Part shown: positions 46,040 to 58,850 of the stretch, one piece after another
Layout of the letters: each line of letters begins with the position of its first letter
Position numbering within the stretch: position 1 is the first letter of the stretch
DNA from: Atherix ibis
Taxonomy: Eukaryota; Arthropoda; Insecta; Diptera; Athericidae
Direction of reading: 5' to 3'
Assembly: GCA_958298945.1 (NCBI GenBank)
Contig: OY282610.1
Location: forward strand, 30,764,167-30,828,166
DNA length: 64,000 nucleotides
Program-made: the position numbers and the translations under genes
The notes under the pieces: generated by a model
Told to the model about the DNA's origin: nothing
The model's input: the letters and a program-made list of their open reading frames with translations, nothing else
Database searches by the model: none

Positions 46040-47724
46040 TTTTAACAATAAAAAAGATAACATCCTGTATAATATGGCTTCTGATAAAGGTGCTAATTTA
46101 GAATAATTAGTTTTTAATAAACAATCTTGATAAGAAAATTTTCTGATATCTTCAAGAATAAAAGCTACTACGGAAAATATTTCTCTACCATAAAAGGAAA
46201 TTAAATATATTAAAAATTGAAAATTTACATAGAATTAGGAATGGTAAATTTTTAATTTTTATAAGAAAATTATTTCGATCAAGAGCCGTTGAACTTTGTA
46301 ATATTTAAAACTAAATAATTTCTATTTCTTCAATGATTTGATACTCGTACTATTTTATTGTAAATAAGCTCATTTTTTGTTTTGTTTCTTTTTAAATATA
46401 CACTTTTTTTAAGAGATGTCCAGATATATTTTACAAATAAGTTTAGACTGGCTCATAATATTTTTTTTTTTTTGCCATATTTTTTATATGCATAAATAAC
46501 ATTTATAAAGTGTGTTTACAAAAAAACAAAAATATTTTAAATAATAATAATTATAATCATCATAAAATATGGTAAATAGCGTATATGTATGAGGTCTGTA
46601 AGTGTTATGAAATTGGTTAACAATTAAATTTCATTGTAAATGAATAGTTTATGATGCAAGTTAACTATTGTAATGTGAATAAATCCAACATTGTTAGTGA
46701 AAATTACTCGATCGAAATTTATAAAGGTACGCGCCAACATACCAACCAAAGGCCCTGTTGCACAACATATTCAAAGACTCCAAGTCGACACGATATTTTA
46801 CGGTTCACTAAACTAATTTATTGCAATAAGTTTATGCTAAATCCTATAAATTATTCTCTAGATACTAAAGTGTATTTACTTAGATGGAATTTGTACTTGT
46901 TGGTGGGCATAATTGAAAAATTCTCTGCTCATTCTAAATGTCATTGATTGAATATTTTATCAGTTGAGTAATTCTTAGGTAATTCAGATTAAATAGTTTT
47001 GATTTAATTTTAATTCCTTGTTTATTGTTGAAATACAAAAACAAAAAATTTTAAGCGATATTCTTTTAAAAAATATTTTATAAAAAAATAGAAAAACGTA
47101 AAAACAAACTGCACTAATTAAAAGCTAGAGAAAAATAGAAATATTTTTTATTTTTTATTAAAAATATATTCCTGTAATAAAAAAATGGTTTTTAGGTTGG
47201 AAAAATTTACTGAAAAAAAAGTTCTTTTTTTTTCTACCATAAATTAAGTGTTTCATTTTGCTAAAAGAAATTTTTCAAGGTAATTTTTTTGTTAATTAGA
47301 AATTTTTCAATATAATATTTTTTTTTGTAAAAAAGAACTGCACTTATTAAAAGCTACCACAATAAAAAAAATTGTTCTTGATAATAATTTCTTTTTAAAT
47401 ATACAAAAATAAAAATATCAGAAAGTTTCGAAATAAAGTCGTTAAGATATTAAAACACTTTTTAGAAGAAGCATTCATCAAAAATAATTTTAAGTGCCGA
47501 TTGATATTGAAATTAAGATTCATTTTTGATGTGGTATTACATAAGTCGAGCAATAGTCATAAGGAAAAATTTAACTTCTTATTTTTTTATTATTTAAAAA
47601 TTATTTCCAATAATAATTTTATAAATATATAAATTTAAAACTATTAAAAAAATATTTCCAATTTTTTAAAACCAAATAATGACTATAATTTGTAAAATTT
47701 CTAATTCTGTTGTTGTCACGTTTT
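46040..47724. other. AT-rich stretch with one unassigned ORF
   Basis: A plus-strand frame at 46651-46947 (98 codons) has a mixed composition but no recognised domain. A repeated ACTGCACTAATTAAAAGCTA/ACTGCACTTATTAAAAGCTA pair lies at about 47109 and 47337. Confidence 0.35.
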
Positions 47725-48140
47725 GCGCAAAGTTTTTTTTCAGGTCAATAAGCAAAATTTCTATATGTGAGACTCTAAAAACCCACACTTAATAGAGAAT
47801 GAGCCATTGTATCCGCAAAAAATGACCGTTCGGTATAAATTTTAGTCTAAAGGCATAATTTTTTTTGGCAATTATGAAAGAGAGACGGCTGTCGCCAATT
47901 AAAAGCGCTAATGACACGATATGACAAATTTTAGCTTTTTAGCACGAAAAATTCCCACGACTCATATTATCGAGATTTGGTGATGTCAAATAGCGTCTAA
48001 GATTGTGCGATTTGACGTTGTTGGCTTAAAAAAAAAAATATATGTATGCAGACAATTTAGAGCATTTAAAACCAACTATCATTAAATAATGGCCTAATTA
48101 AAAAAAAAAAAACCTTAAAAGGATCGAGTCCTGTAAGACA
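47725..48140 (+). pseudogene. Rosa-like mariner transposase relic
   Basis: Plus-strand blocks in the right order: VNKQNFYM, stop, DSKNPHLIENEPLYPQKMTV (about 47742-47830); SKGIIFFGNYERETAV (about 47850-47900); IISRFGDVK, stop, RLRLCDLTLLA, matching IISRxGDVxWPPRSCDLTPLD (about 47965-48025); and a degraded C-terminal helix (DNLEHLKPTIIK). The third catalytic aspartate has become alanine. No TIRs were found. Confidence 0.72.
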
Positions 48141-50339
48141 TTTTTTGAAATTAATTTGAATAACATTATATTATGACAAGTTTTGAGTATAAATTATATT
48201 TTATTTATTTTGACTTTCGAAAGCGCTGTTAGAGACAGGCCTAAAGTTTGCACTCCTCCAGAACGATCGATAACTGTAATACCGATTTAACAGAGCTTAG
48301 TGAATGTGACTTGTTAGTGAAAGTGATGATAAAAAGGGCTTCTTTAATTTTGTATGAGATATTTTTTTTGAAGATAATTTTTAAACTTGGCAAAAAAGTT
48401 AATTTAAATTGTCAGCAATAATTTACTCAAGGATATTGAGACCATTGCTGTCCGTTCGTTATGTTTTGATTGAAAATTTCTGAATGTCCATGAATATATA
48501 TTTGTCTAATAATATTCACACTTTAAAATATTTAGTTTTTAAAAAAAATTCTTTGTGCGAAAAATTTTTTATAATTAATTTATTCACGGAAATAAAATAT
48601 TTTTAATTAATAAACTTGTTTATGATTGAGCAATTTCCTTTTAAACTGAAAACGTTCGTTTTCAGAGCACTTGTATGCAAAATTGCATTCTTTCCATATT
48701 TTCTTACTAATTAAAATATAAGTTTTCTCAGTATTCGAATTATCGTTATATTTTATTTCTGTTCTTTTTCTTATATTTATTATACAATATTTACTAAATA
48801 TAATGCAGAACTTATAGAATGAGATGGAATAAAAATGATTCATGGTTTGAAAATTTTTCAATAAAATTTATTAATTTTTTCTTTTTTAAATTATTGAAAT
48901 TTTTTTTATTTATTGAAATATTAGAAAAAAAATAGTGGGTAAAAGAATTTTTCAAATTTAATAGCTTTTACTTTTTTCTAAAGTGACTAAAGACAATTTA
49001 AGAATTATTCAATTTTTATTTTGAAAAGTAATATATAATAAAATATATTTTAAATTTAGAAATTTTATAAAACTATTATTTGGTTCTACTCGTATAATAA
49101 TAACTTTGCTATTATATACGAATTATAAAAAATATTTACATAACCGCCAAAAGATTCGATTCCTTGGAGATAATTTTTTATGACTTTTTTCATATTTCTA
49201 GTTTTAATTTGCTCTTAAATTTGAAAATTCTCTGCGGTTACATTATTTTTTCTATAATAATATAAGAAAAAATTTAACAACATTAAATCGTATGAATCTT
49301 GAAATCCAATTGACTTTTGCCTAATCTAAATATTTTACGCTTCCTGGAAACCATAATTTGATGTTGTGTGTGGATTGTGGTACGTTTTTTTTAAAAAGCC
49401 ACTTATGATCCAGAATAAAAGCTTTGATTTTAGACTTTTTTATAATTACGAGCTCGTAAAATGGCTTATAGGACAATTTTTTCTTCTAACAACAAATCAG
49501 AAATGAGCCTCATCACTGCTTAAATTTTTGTCCAAAAAATCAGTAAATTTAATTTTTGAGTATTTTACAGTTATGTTTTTAATTTATAAAATAAAATGGC
49601 ATTTTTTATATTAAATAATATTTATATTTAATTTTATATAATAGAAATTTTTTGTAAAATTATGAAGCTATATTTTTCAAACCGAAAAATGGATAATTAT
49701 TTATATTATCAAAGATAACAGATAAAAGATTTTATTTTCCTTCATTAAAATTAATTATCTCAAATCTTATTTTTTTTAACATGACGACTGATTTTTAAGT
49801 TTTTTTTTTATAAAAATAAAGTTGAAAAAAAAGTCCTTAAATATGCCCTAATTTTTGTGACACCAACAAATATAACTGTTATACTGTTAAGTAATTTTAA
49901 TTGTCTACAAACACTTACAGGACAATACTAAGAAGAACAAAAAAAAACACTTCAAGCAATCAGAAAAATTACAAAATTCCCAAAAATTCCCGAAATTCCA
50001 ACGGGAATTGTTTCGCGATATTCGAATCGGGTTGGTAATAATCCAGAAATTCCATTGATGTAACACGAAGCGGATATTCCAACTCGTTCAGTTTTGTCAG
50101 TTAAAATAAAATTTCTTTTCTTCTTATAAAAATTACATACATAAATACATACTCACTTATGTACGCATGTAGGCGTATGTAATCAAATATTTTTGTGTGT
50201 GTTTTTTTTTCATAATAAATTTTCTTACTTAATAAACGCAATTCGTACGCATTTTTGCACAGAAATTTACACTAATTTTCTTTAATCATTAACATATGCT
50301 CGAAAGAAAAGAAATTTGTTTTTTCTTAAAGCATATTTA
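48141..50339. other. AT-rich spacer
   Basis: Mostly featureless. At about 49976-50055 several GGGAATT/AATTCCC words cluster; see findings. Confidence 0.4.
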
Positions 50340-50690
50340 TTATACGATATAATATAGTTGGTATAGTACACAAGGGGTAGTGGGGCGAGTGAGAAAAATA
50401 TGTATCAATGGGGGAAAAGTTTACGAAGAAAAACAAAATTCACCATAATAAATATGAGTAATACGATTCGATGCCATTGTCCTTTGTATTATGGGTTAAA
50501 AGAAGAAGAAGAAGAAGAAGAAATTATTGGATGGCCAGTTTGAAGGGGGAGGTGGTTTTGATGATGATTGGTTGGTTAAAGTCAGAGAAAGCCTTAAACT
50601 TCAATGTGTTCGATTATGCATTTAATGAACTCGGACGAACAAACACGTCATATCGATTCCGAAAACACAACTGAAAGGTGAGTGGCCTCA
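50340..50690 (+). other. Less AT-rich island ending at a strong splice donor
   Basis: Contains an (AAG)n run at 50500-50523 and a 67-codon frame (50471-50674). The end of the frame, CACAACTGAAAG, is followed at 50677 by GTGAGT, a strong donor, so this could be a noncoding or partly coding first exon on the + strand. No acceptor upstream and no recognised protein. Confidence 0.3.
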
Positions 50691-53329
50691 ATGTCGGTTC
50701 ATCCGGTGTCTCACCTGGTTTCTGTTCCGATTTCCATTATTTGCTGCCCGCCATCCGCAAATATAAAAAACTCATACCATCTTAAAAAAAAAAAAAATTT
50801 TAAATACCACACATTTTACCAAACAAATCACATTCACAAATTTTTTTTATTATTTATTTCATGCACATTTCCCCAAAAGTCATTATGAAAATTTCACAAA
50901 TTTTCAGTCTCACTAATATTAAGTATTTTTTTTTTTGTGTTGGTTTTTCTTTTATTACATTTCTTTTACTGCATCAAAGAAATTTTTTTTTTTTTTTTTT
51001 GTAAATTTCTAACATATTTGCTTGATGGCTTATACTATTCGTACTTAATATGGAAGGACATCCACTTAAATCTCAAATTTTAATCCTTCCTTTTATAATT
51101 TACACAGACAGAAGGAAGTCTCAACAACTTCTATTTATTTGGTCTTCGAAGCACTCCCATCCATTAAAACCATTTTTTATTATGATTTTTTTTTTATTAT
51201 TTACAAAAAGGTCACTTCAAAAAAAAAAACCTTATTTTAAGGTAGTTAAAAAATTAATATTATTGAAAAAATTAATACAAAAATTTTATTGTGCAAAATA
51301 AAGGAAATAACTTTTTTTTTTTTAAAAACTTACATTTTTTTTATTTTCACAAAATTTGAACTATTCTTAATTATAAAGTTCTTTGTTACAAAAAAAAACA
51401 AATCATAACAAAAGCTGTTATTATCTACAAATTTTTGTTCTAATTCTTAGTTTTAATGATTAAATATTTTTTAGACTTTTTTTTTAGTGCAGTTTTTTTT
51501 TCAAATAAATTTTTTCACACATCATACACGTACATAGATACCAGGATCTGATTCCAAATTGTTATGCCTTAGCGATAACGAAAACTAGGAAATAAATAAC
51601 TAAATTTCATGAAAAATCTAAAAAGGAAAAGTTATGGTCAAAAAACATTTCCTTGTGGAATCCCATAAATTTTGACTTATTTGTACTGTGCTGTATAAAT
51701 TTAATATTTTTTATTAATCAAAAAAAAAAAAGTAGAGAACATTTCAATTTTTATAAATTTAAAAGGGGATTTTTTTTTCTAAAACATTATATTTTAAATG
51801 AAAAGATTTCTTAAATCAATAAGGATTTTTTTTTGTGTCAGTAAATAGAAAATAAATTCAATAATATCATTAACTATAAGGAGTAGAAAAGTATTTTTTT
51901 TCTGTCTCTTCCATTTTTTTGTCATAATTTTTTAAAAATATATTAAATAAAGTATATTATATATAATTCAAAAGAAAACAGTGGAAAAAAATATGGTAGT
52001 TGTATGCCATAATTATAGCAAATTTTACCATAAAAATAAGTTGAAAAATTTTTTTTGGGGAAAAAAACTGTTCAATTCGCGAATATGAAGTGTGCGAATA
52101 ATTTGGAAAAGGGGAAATTGTTGTACTCGTATTTTCTATGCATTTATGTTTGTTGTGTGGATGTGTGTGTGTTTGTAAAAAATGAGGTTAATATTTGTGA
52201 AATTATTTTAACTATCAACTACTCTCCCCAGGTTACTCCATCTACCACACCCCCCCTCCCCGCCGTACACCCCTTATACAAAAGCAACTAGCTTGGGTTG
52301 ATTTTATACAAAATTATAAAAAGAAAGTTGTCGATTTCGTTTGCACTAGAAATTGCATGTTTAACAGGTTTTTGACCATGAAACGAAAGTTACTTAAGGA
52401 AAAACAATTTTTTTTCTTGTTAAGTGTACACATACGTGTATGTACATACATGTGTGCGAGTGTGCATATTTGTTGCTCTTTTTCAAAGTCCATCTCACAT
52501 CTAATTTTTGATTATTTATCAAACTCTCTTCAATTTTATCTGCTGTTGGTTGTGTTTTGTTTTTTCTTCTTCCTCAGATTATCTACTACAACTTCTACTT
52601 GTAATTTGATTTGATTTGATTTGATTTTTTTTAATATGTTTTTGTTGTTTTTTTTGTCTATAATCTAATACGTGATTTAATATTATCAATAAAAGTTAAT
52701 AAAGTAATAATAACTACTGTAAGAGCGGAAAAAAAATCTTATAAATTACAACCAACAAAAATATTATAAAAAGCATACACAATACGCGGTGAGAGTAGAG
52801 GAAATAAGATCAAATTCACCTAATTAGGTAAAAAAAAAATTACGAAAAATTTTCTGGTTGAACTTCAAAGATGGAAAAGTTCATTATCAAGAGTACGTTG
52901 TGCTGGTGGTAGTAATAATAAATTATCGTGGATACAAAAATGTTGAAAATTAAATAACTTTTGCTATTCTGCGGATATTGAGCTTTTCTACTAAATAAGT
53001 CTTAACCCGTCTCCCCCTTCAAGCAGCAAATATTTTCTTCTGTCGTTTTGATATTTCCTCTTCGATGGTTATTGGATGTATTGATACTTGGAGATAAATT
53101 TTTTTCGAGCACCGTTTTTGAATTTTTATTAATTTTTTTTTCTTCTTAAATGTTATAACATATTAATTTTTATTAGGTTTTTTTTTGTCAAATTGTTTTT
53201 AATAGAAATTATTTGCATTAAGTTTCAATATTTAACGAAAAAAAAAACAATAGAAATTGATTAAGTAACGATATTTTTTTTTTTTAAATCTTATTCTTAA
53301 GCTTAAAAATATTATTGTCTAGAAAAATT
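50691..53329. other. AT-rich spacer with microsatellite
   Basis: A (TTTGA)n run of about five copies lies at 52604-52630. The frames at 51050-51301, 52055-52291 and 52357-52614 have no recognisable domain. Confidence 0.4.
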
Positions 53330-54500
53330 TCTTTCCCAAATATTTTTTCTTTGTGTTCAAAAAGTTAATATGATTAATCCAAATACCTTTTTTGCCTAAA
53401 GATCTAAAATTTTTTCATTATTAATTTTTTTCTCAAAAATAATTTTCCTTTCTAAATTTTTACTTAGTAACATTTTTATTTAACAATAATTATTAAATGA
53501 AAAATTTTTTACCCATAAAAAATTTTGCTTTAAAAACTTTTTTGTCCAAAAAATTTTCTTCTATATAAAAATTCTCTTGCCTTAAAATAATTTTGCTTCC
53601 AAATATCTTCATCCAGATATCTCCTTTTATCTGAAAAAAATTTTAGAAAAAATATAAAAATTTTGCCTAAAAGTTACCATAAATTTAGTACCTAAAATTA
53701 CTAAATACTTTTTTGCCTTAAAATATATTGCCTCAAAATTGTATACAAAAACTTTGGCGTAAAATCTTTTTTATCTAAATAAATTTTCATCTTAATAGGT
53801 TTTTTTTCTATAATTTACAGTATTTTTACCTTACAAATAATTTAACCTAAAAATCATTTTACCTTAAAACACTTTCAGCGATAAATATTTTTGCTTACAT
53901 CAATTTTCACTTTTTGTCTGGGAAACGATTTTGCCCAAAAATAAATTTACCTAAATAATTAAGTTTTGTATAGAACCTTTTTTGTACAAAAATATTTTTA
54001 TGTAGAAGTCATTTTCCCTTAATAAATTTTTCTCGAAATCCATTTTTACCTAAACATATTTTTTCCTATAAATACTTTTCCCTAGACATCCTTCTACCTT
54101 AAAAGTATTTTGCCTAAACATAAATTTTGTCTAAAAATAATTTTGTCAAACAATTTTTTTTTTTTGGTCCTAACAATTTTTTCCCCTTAAAACTTTTTTG
54201 TCTAATAATAATTTTATTAAAATTTGAGTCATTTTTTTTTGCCAAAATGATTTTTTCCTAAATAGTTTTTTATCTAACAATTTTATTAATATCAAAATAA
54301 CTTTTCTTTGAAATACTCTTCCCTTAAAAAATCTAAATAGTTTTTGCTTTTGCAGTATTTTTGTCTAAAAATATTTTTTCCTAAAAAAAGTATTAATAAC
54401 CGAATAAACTTTTTTACTTAAAAATAAATTTATATGGAAATAAAAATAATTTGCCCCAATAAATTTAAATCCTTTGATTTAAAATATTTTGCCTGAATCA
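53330..54500 (+). repeat. Degenerate minisatellite, TTTTGCCTAAAAATA orientation
   Basis: Variants of TTTTGCCTAAAAATAA or TTTTTACCTTAAAA recur about every 15-40 bases over 1.2 kb. On this strand the core is almost always GCCT(T)AAAA. The opposite orientation occurs at 57550-58130. Confidence 0.8.
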
Positions 54501-54779
54501 AATTTAACCTCTATAATTTGTTACATAATATCTCTTTGTTCGGATGTATTTTTTGTCTTTTATATTTAACAGTAGTTTTTTTTTTTTTGATTTAGAATAA
54601 AATAATTTTTTTGTATTTGGCAGAAAATATTTTTTTATTAAAGCTGTTTGTCTTAAATCTAATTTTAGATTTAAAAAAAAAATAACCCTAAACTTTGTCC
54701 AATATATGTAAAAATTAGACGAACAAAAATTAGAAAAAGAAAATTTTATTTGATGATATATAGAACGTGACGAAACAGG
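54501..54779. other. AT-rich spacer
   Basis: Nothing recognised. Confidence 0.4.
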
Positions 54780-57290
54780 CTTGCATATAGAGTATTTAAA
54801 TACGCTGAATACTTATTGCCAAAATTGGAAATCCTTCACATTAGTTCCAATGTCTACACTTTTAGTTTTTATATAATAAAACGCGGTCCAGTCATCCATC
54901 CATCCAGTTAACCAGAATATTAACCACCCAACGACAGCCAATGTGTAGACAAAACAATTTCTAGACAAAACAGTTTCAAGACAAAGAAATCCGTCGACGT
55001 CTTCGTCGTGGCCGTCTTCAAAATTCAAATTGTGCAAGCGAAAATACTCTGTATAAAAATAAAAATATTATTGCATCGAATGTGAAATTAATAAAAATCA
55101 AATGCGCAACAACAACACCATCGAAAAAGCGAGCAAATTTACACATCCAGCCAGACATGGAAGACTACATTTTGAACGACAAAAACAAACATCAAAAAAA
55201 TTGGAAAACACAGCACCAAAAAAACCTCCTCAAAAAATAACAAAACTAATAAAAAGTTTACGAAAACCTAGAACTAGCGAAGCAGAGGAGAAAAGAGGAT
55301 ACATAAAAAAGGAGTGTTCTTATATGTCTGAATGCATAACAAAAAGCAAACACTAAAACTAGTCCACGATCAGAGCCACAGCAAAGGTAAAGGTACGTAA
55401 AAGTAAACACAAGAAATGTGAATATGAATATATGGCGACCAAAAACAGCTATAATTGTGAGCATGAATCCGGACAAGGACGAGGAGAAGTGCGAAGGCAA
55501 GAAGCATAAATTTGACAAAGATTAGGGCGACAGCAAATACGATATAATAAGAACGACTGCGACGATGAAGATCTGTACGGCAATAATGGTAAAAGTGGAA
55601 AACTGTTTGCTGTTGGGGAGTGTGAGGAGGGGAATGGGGATTTGTTAAATGTACAAGGAGTATAAATGAGGACAAGGCAACGAACGCAAAGCAATGAGCG
55701 AATGTGAATTCGAACACAAATAATCCTGGCTGGCTGGCTGGCAAGGACGCAACAGCTCTCTGTGTATACCCCAATAAAGGCAGTGTTAGAACCGAAAGGG
55801 TTACTGAACCCTGTCAGAGTTTTGTGCATGCCGAGACGGTTGTAATGTGAATTTCACCCCTCGTTGTCTGGTTTTGTCTGGTAAGGCCTGAGGCAACAGC
55901 TCAAGCGTTCACTCGTCTGCACGCATACATGTACAACAGTAGATACGGCTGGGGACACCAACGAAATTGTGCAAGGGTAGTAAGAGCAGACTTCCAGACT
56001 AGCAAGCCGCTCCTTAAGGATCTGTGCTTAAAAGCTCGATGTCGAAAACCTCTGGTCTTGCGTCACAGCACTCAATGAACCCTCTTTATTTTGAATTTAC
56101 ATCCACCATTTTTACACTTCGTTCAGATACTGAACAGTAGCGCTTAGGTAATAATTTCAGGTTAAGGAACAGTCACAGACACCATCACCGTCACCGTCAC
56201 CGCACCTCTGGCAGGATGCTCATACGTTCGTTCTGTCTCACCTTTGCTCACTGGCCTCGTCGTCTCATTCCGCCACTTGATAAAATTCGCAAATACATTG
56301 CCATTGTTGTACTGGTTTTGTATTGATATTATGTTGATACTCGTATCTCGATGGCCATCTGCATAGTATAACATTACTTTTGGGGTTGTTGTCATAGGGT
56401 ATGCATGAACATTCCAACCAGTCAGGTTATATGCAGACGCAGACATGTCTATGCAGTTAGTAGGGTTATCGTTTGCCCTTAAAGTTTAATCGGGTCTCAA
56501 TTCTCTATTGTCTGGCATGCTCTCATTATAAAACTACATATTACACAGTATACACGTAGATCAGTTCTCTTTCACTCTTTAAATCACTAACTAAATTCTG
56601 GATTTAGTGATCTTACTATACTCCCTTCTCGAATGATTTAAAAGGGAAATAATCTTTGTTCGAATATATGCAGACATTTACGCATTACGATTTGTTTGCT
56701 TCCTTTGCTACTTGAAATTCACAATCAAAACCACCCTAAGTCTAATGGCTTATTATTATTATAAGGTTATCCTTGTTTGTTTTTTTTGCTACTTCTTTTG
56801 CAAAAAAAAAAATTCATTCCGAAAGTATTCTAAATAATAAAAAAAAAAACAAATTTCAATTCGAATGTTTTCGAAAAACTTTTCGACGAAAACTATTCAT
56901 AAATAGAAACGATGCAAATGTAATAATCTGTGAGTGGTCAATTTAAAATGTTATTTGGGGTTGCATACACTTTAATCACCATAAAACCAAATTGAAAATG
57001 GCCATCAATACAGTGAGTCCCTCATTGAAAAAATATCTATGAACTTTTCTAGGCCAATAACTTTACTTCTAATTGTCTTCCTAAAAAAAAACCAACTAAA
57101 AAGCAAGTCCTTTCTATGTTCAATCAAAAAAAAGTTTAAACATTTTTATTTGTCAGTTTTTTATCATTTCAAGTTACATTAGTAATGAAATGTATATTCT
57201 AAGCGCTACGACACTAAAGGACATTTGGCAACAAAGGATATTAAAGTAGAAATGCAAAGAAAAGTTATTCCTGGAAAATAGCGTAGAATC
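54780..57290. other. Extended less AT-rich island, unassigned
   Basis: About 2.5 kb with clearly higher G+C and coding-like codons, but no recognised family. Frames include 55102-55356 (+, 84 codons, K-rich, described separately); 55463-55525 (+, MNPDKDEEKCEGKKHKFDKD); an open acidic stretch at 55516-55665 (+) with KNDCDDEDLYGNNGKSGK; and 55370-55829 and 56162-56446 on the minus strand. Short tandem runs (GGCT)n at 55726-55742 and (CACCGT)n at about 56182-56202 are present. It could be the 5' exon and promoter area of a host gene, or an old inserted element. Confidence 0.4.
55102..55356 (+). CDS. Hypothetical basic 84-residue ORF
   Basis: It starts at an ATG in good context (ATCAAATGCGC), about 45 bases after a TATA-like CTGTATAAAAATAAAA. 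The product would be strongly basic: KLENTAPKKPPQKITKLIKS and RKPRTSEAEEKRGYIKKE occupy its middle, with no hydrophobic segment. Two potential donors (AAAG|GTAAAG, GTACGT) follow the stop at about 55386-55396. No family is recognised; it may be an upstream ORF within an untranslated exon. Confidence 0.3.
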   Translation: MRNNNTIEKASKFTHPARHGRLHFERQKQTSKKLENTAPKKPPQKITKLIKSLRKPRTSEAEEKRGYIKKECSYMSECITKSKH

Positions 57291-57291
57291 A

Positions 57292-57352
57292 TGTCTCAGT
57301 GGGACTCGAACCTGCGACCCCTTGGATCAGTGTGCTACCGGGCAGATTTTAC
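57292..57352 (-). pseudogene. tRNA-like relic with B-box
   Basis: The minus strand reads GCCCGGTAGCAC, then CTGATCCAAGGGGTCGCAGG, then TTCGAGTCCCACTGAGACA. GGTTCGAGTCC is a perfect polymerase III B-box, and GGTAGCAC resembles an A-box. The distance between them is too short, as if the anticodon loop were deleted, the T-stem has two mismatches and the acceptor 5' strand is not found. It is a tRNA pseudogene or a fragment of a tRNA-derived SINE. Confidence 0.4.
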
Positions 57353-57549
57353 TTTTATTAAAATTCGAATATAATTTGAAGATTTTTCATTTTAATAAAA
57401 TGAAATAACTAAAAAGTTATCGATTACTTAAAAAAATTATCATTATAATAAAATCTGAAATCTTTTAAGTAAATTTTATTAATCGAAATATTTGAGTAAA
57501 AGAACTACAATTAATAGAAAATAAATTGAAAAATATTTTTAAAAAAAAT

Positions 57550-58130
57550 TTTATTTGGGCAAAATTTATTTAAGTGCAAATATTTTCGTATTTGGGGGAA
57601 AATTTATTCGGGTAAATTATTTTTATGTACAATATTTTTAAGCAAACTAGTTTATTCGGTTAATAATACTATTTTTCGACAAAACTTTTTCGATTTCTAT
57701 TTATATTTTAAGGGAAGAATATTTTAAAGAAAAGTTATTCTTAGTTAAAAAAAAAAATTGTTAGATAAAAAATTAATTAAGAAAAAATTATTTGGGCAAA
57801 AAACAAAAAGACTTAAATTTTATCAAAATTATTGTTAGCCAAAAAAGTTTTAATGGTAAAAATTGTTAAGGCAAAAAGAAATTGTTTGACAAAATTATTT
57901 TTAGACAAAATTTATGTTTAGGCAAAATTATTTTAAGGCAAGAGAATTTGTAGAATAACAATTTTGGGCAAAAAAAGTTTTTAAAGCAAAATAAAGTATT
58001 TTTAAATAAAATTGTTTTTAGGAAAAAATTTAGAAAGGAAAAATATTTTGGGCAAAAATACTTTTAGGCAAAATTTCAAGGATATTTTTATTGACAAAAG
58101 GGGCCTTAGGCAAAAAGTGTATTTAGACTA
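57550..58130 (-). repeat. Degenerate minisatellite, TATTTTTAGGCAAAA orientation
   Basis: Variants of TATTTTTAGGCAAAATT and TTTGGGCAAAAA recur over nearly 600 bp. This is the reverse complement of the motif at 53330-54500, so the two arrays face each other across the island at 54780-57350. Confidence 0.8.
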
Positions 58131-58289
58131 ATCATGTTAACTTTTTAACAGCCATGCGGTACTGGAAGCCATTCGTGGCCCACCGAGCGATCCTATTTTT
58201 AACAATGGTCGATATAAACCGCTTTAAAACAGCAGTTTCTTAATTCTTTTTATCCTGCAATGTTTAATTCACTATCCCTAATCTTCTAA

Positions 58290-58850
58290 TGGAATATTAC
58301 GAGTATCAAACGTTATCCAAAATTTCATTTCTAATGAGATCCCTTCTCTCACGTACTTATAGGTCGCCAAAAGGCTTCATGGTCCTCGAACTGCAACATG
58401 GCTACAATATGATTAGAAGAAATAGAAGTTTAGCGGCTACTGAAATCAATTTAACTTTTAATTCGTGGACAAAATAAGCTGAAAAGATTGTGGTCAACAT
58501 TGGTCACTAAAATAGTGGAAACAGGTCCTTTAGACTGATGAGTCCTATTTTAAATCAAGAGCACTTCCGTTTGTTGGCATGTTGGCGAGAGAATGCTGAA
58601 AAGCTGCGTCATTTATTCTGCCAGAGTTGGAAGTGGTAATTTGGGGATACTTCGAAGGGCTTTTAAAGGGAAACCTTGTTTGAATTATAAGAACGCGTTT
58701 GCTTTGGGACCAAGAATTTTGAGAAAAATATTTTTCATTTTTCCAAGAGCAGGAGCATCAATGATCCTTAAAGGGGATTATATAACCACTATAGTCACCA
58801 AATTTTTCTTTTATCGATTATAAAACCAGTCGAAAAGAAAGGTTAAGACA
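58290..58850 (+). pseudogene. Tc1-like transposase relic
   Basis: Weak but ordered similarity to Tc1 transposases on the plus strand: TDESYFKS-like sequence (about 58538-58560), CWRENAEKLRHLFCQS matching the VWRRP-E block (about 58580-58625), VGSGNLGILRRAFKGK in place of GGGSVMVWGCFS, and NDP followed by a broken KHT region at about 58758. Stops and frame changes separate all blocks. No TIRs were seen. The short frames at 58289-58477 and 58593-58823 are parts of it. Confidence 0.5.
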
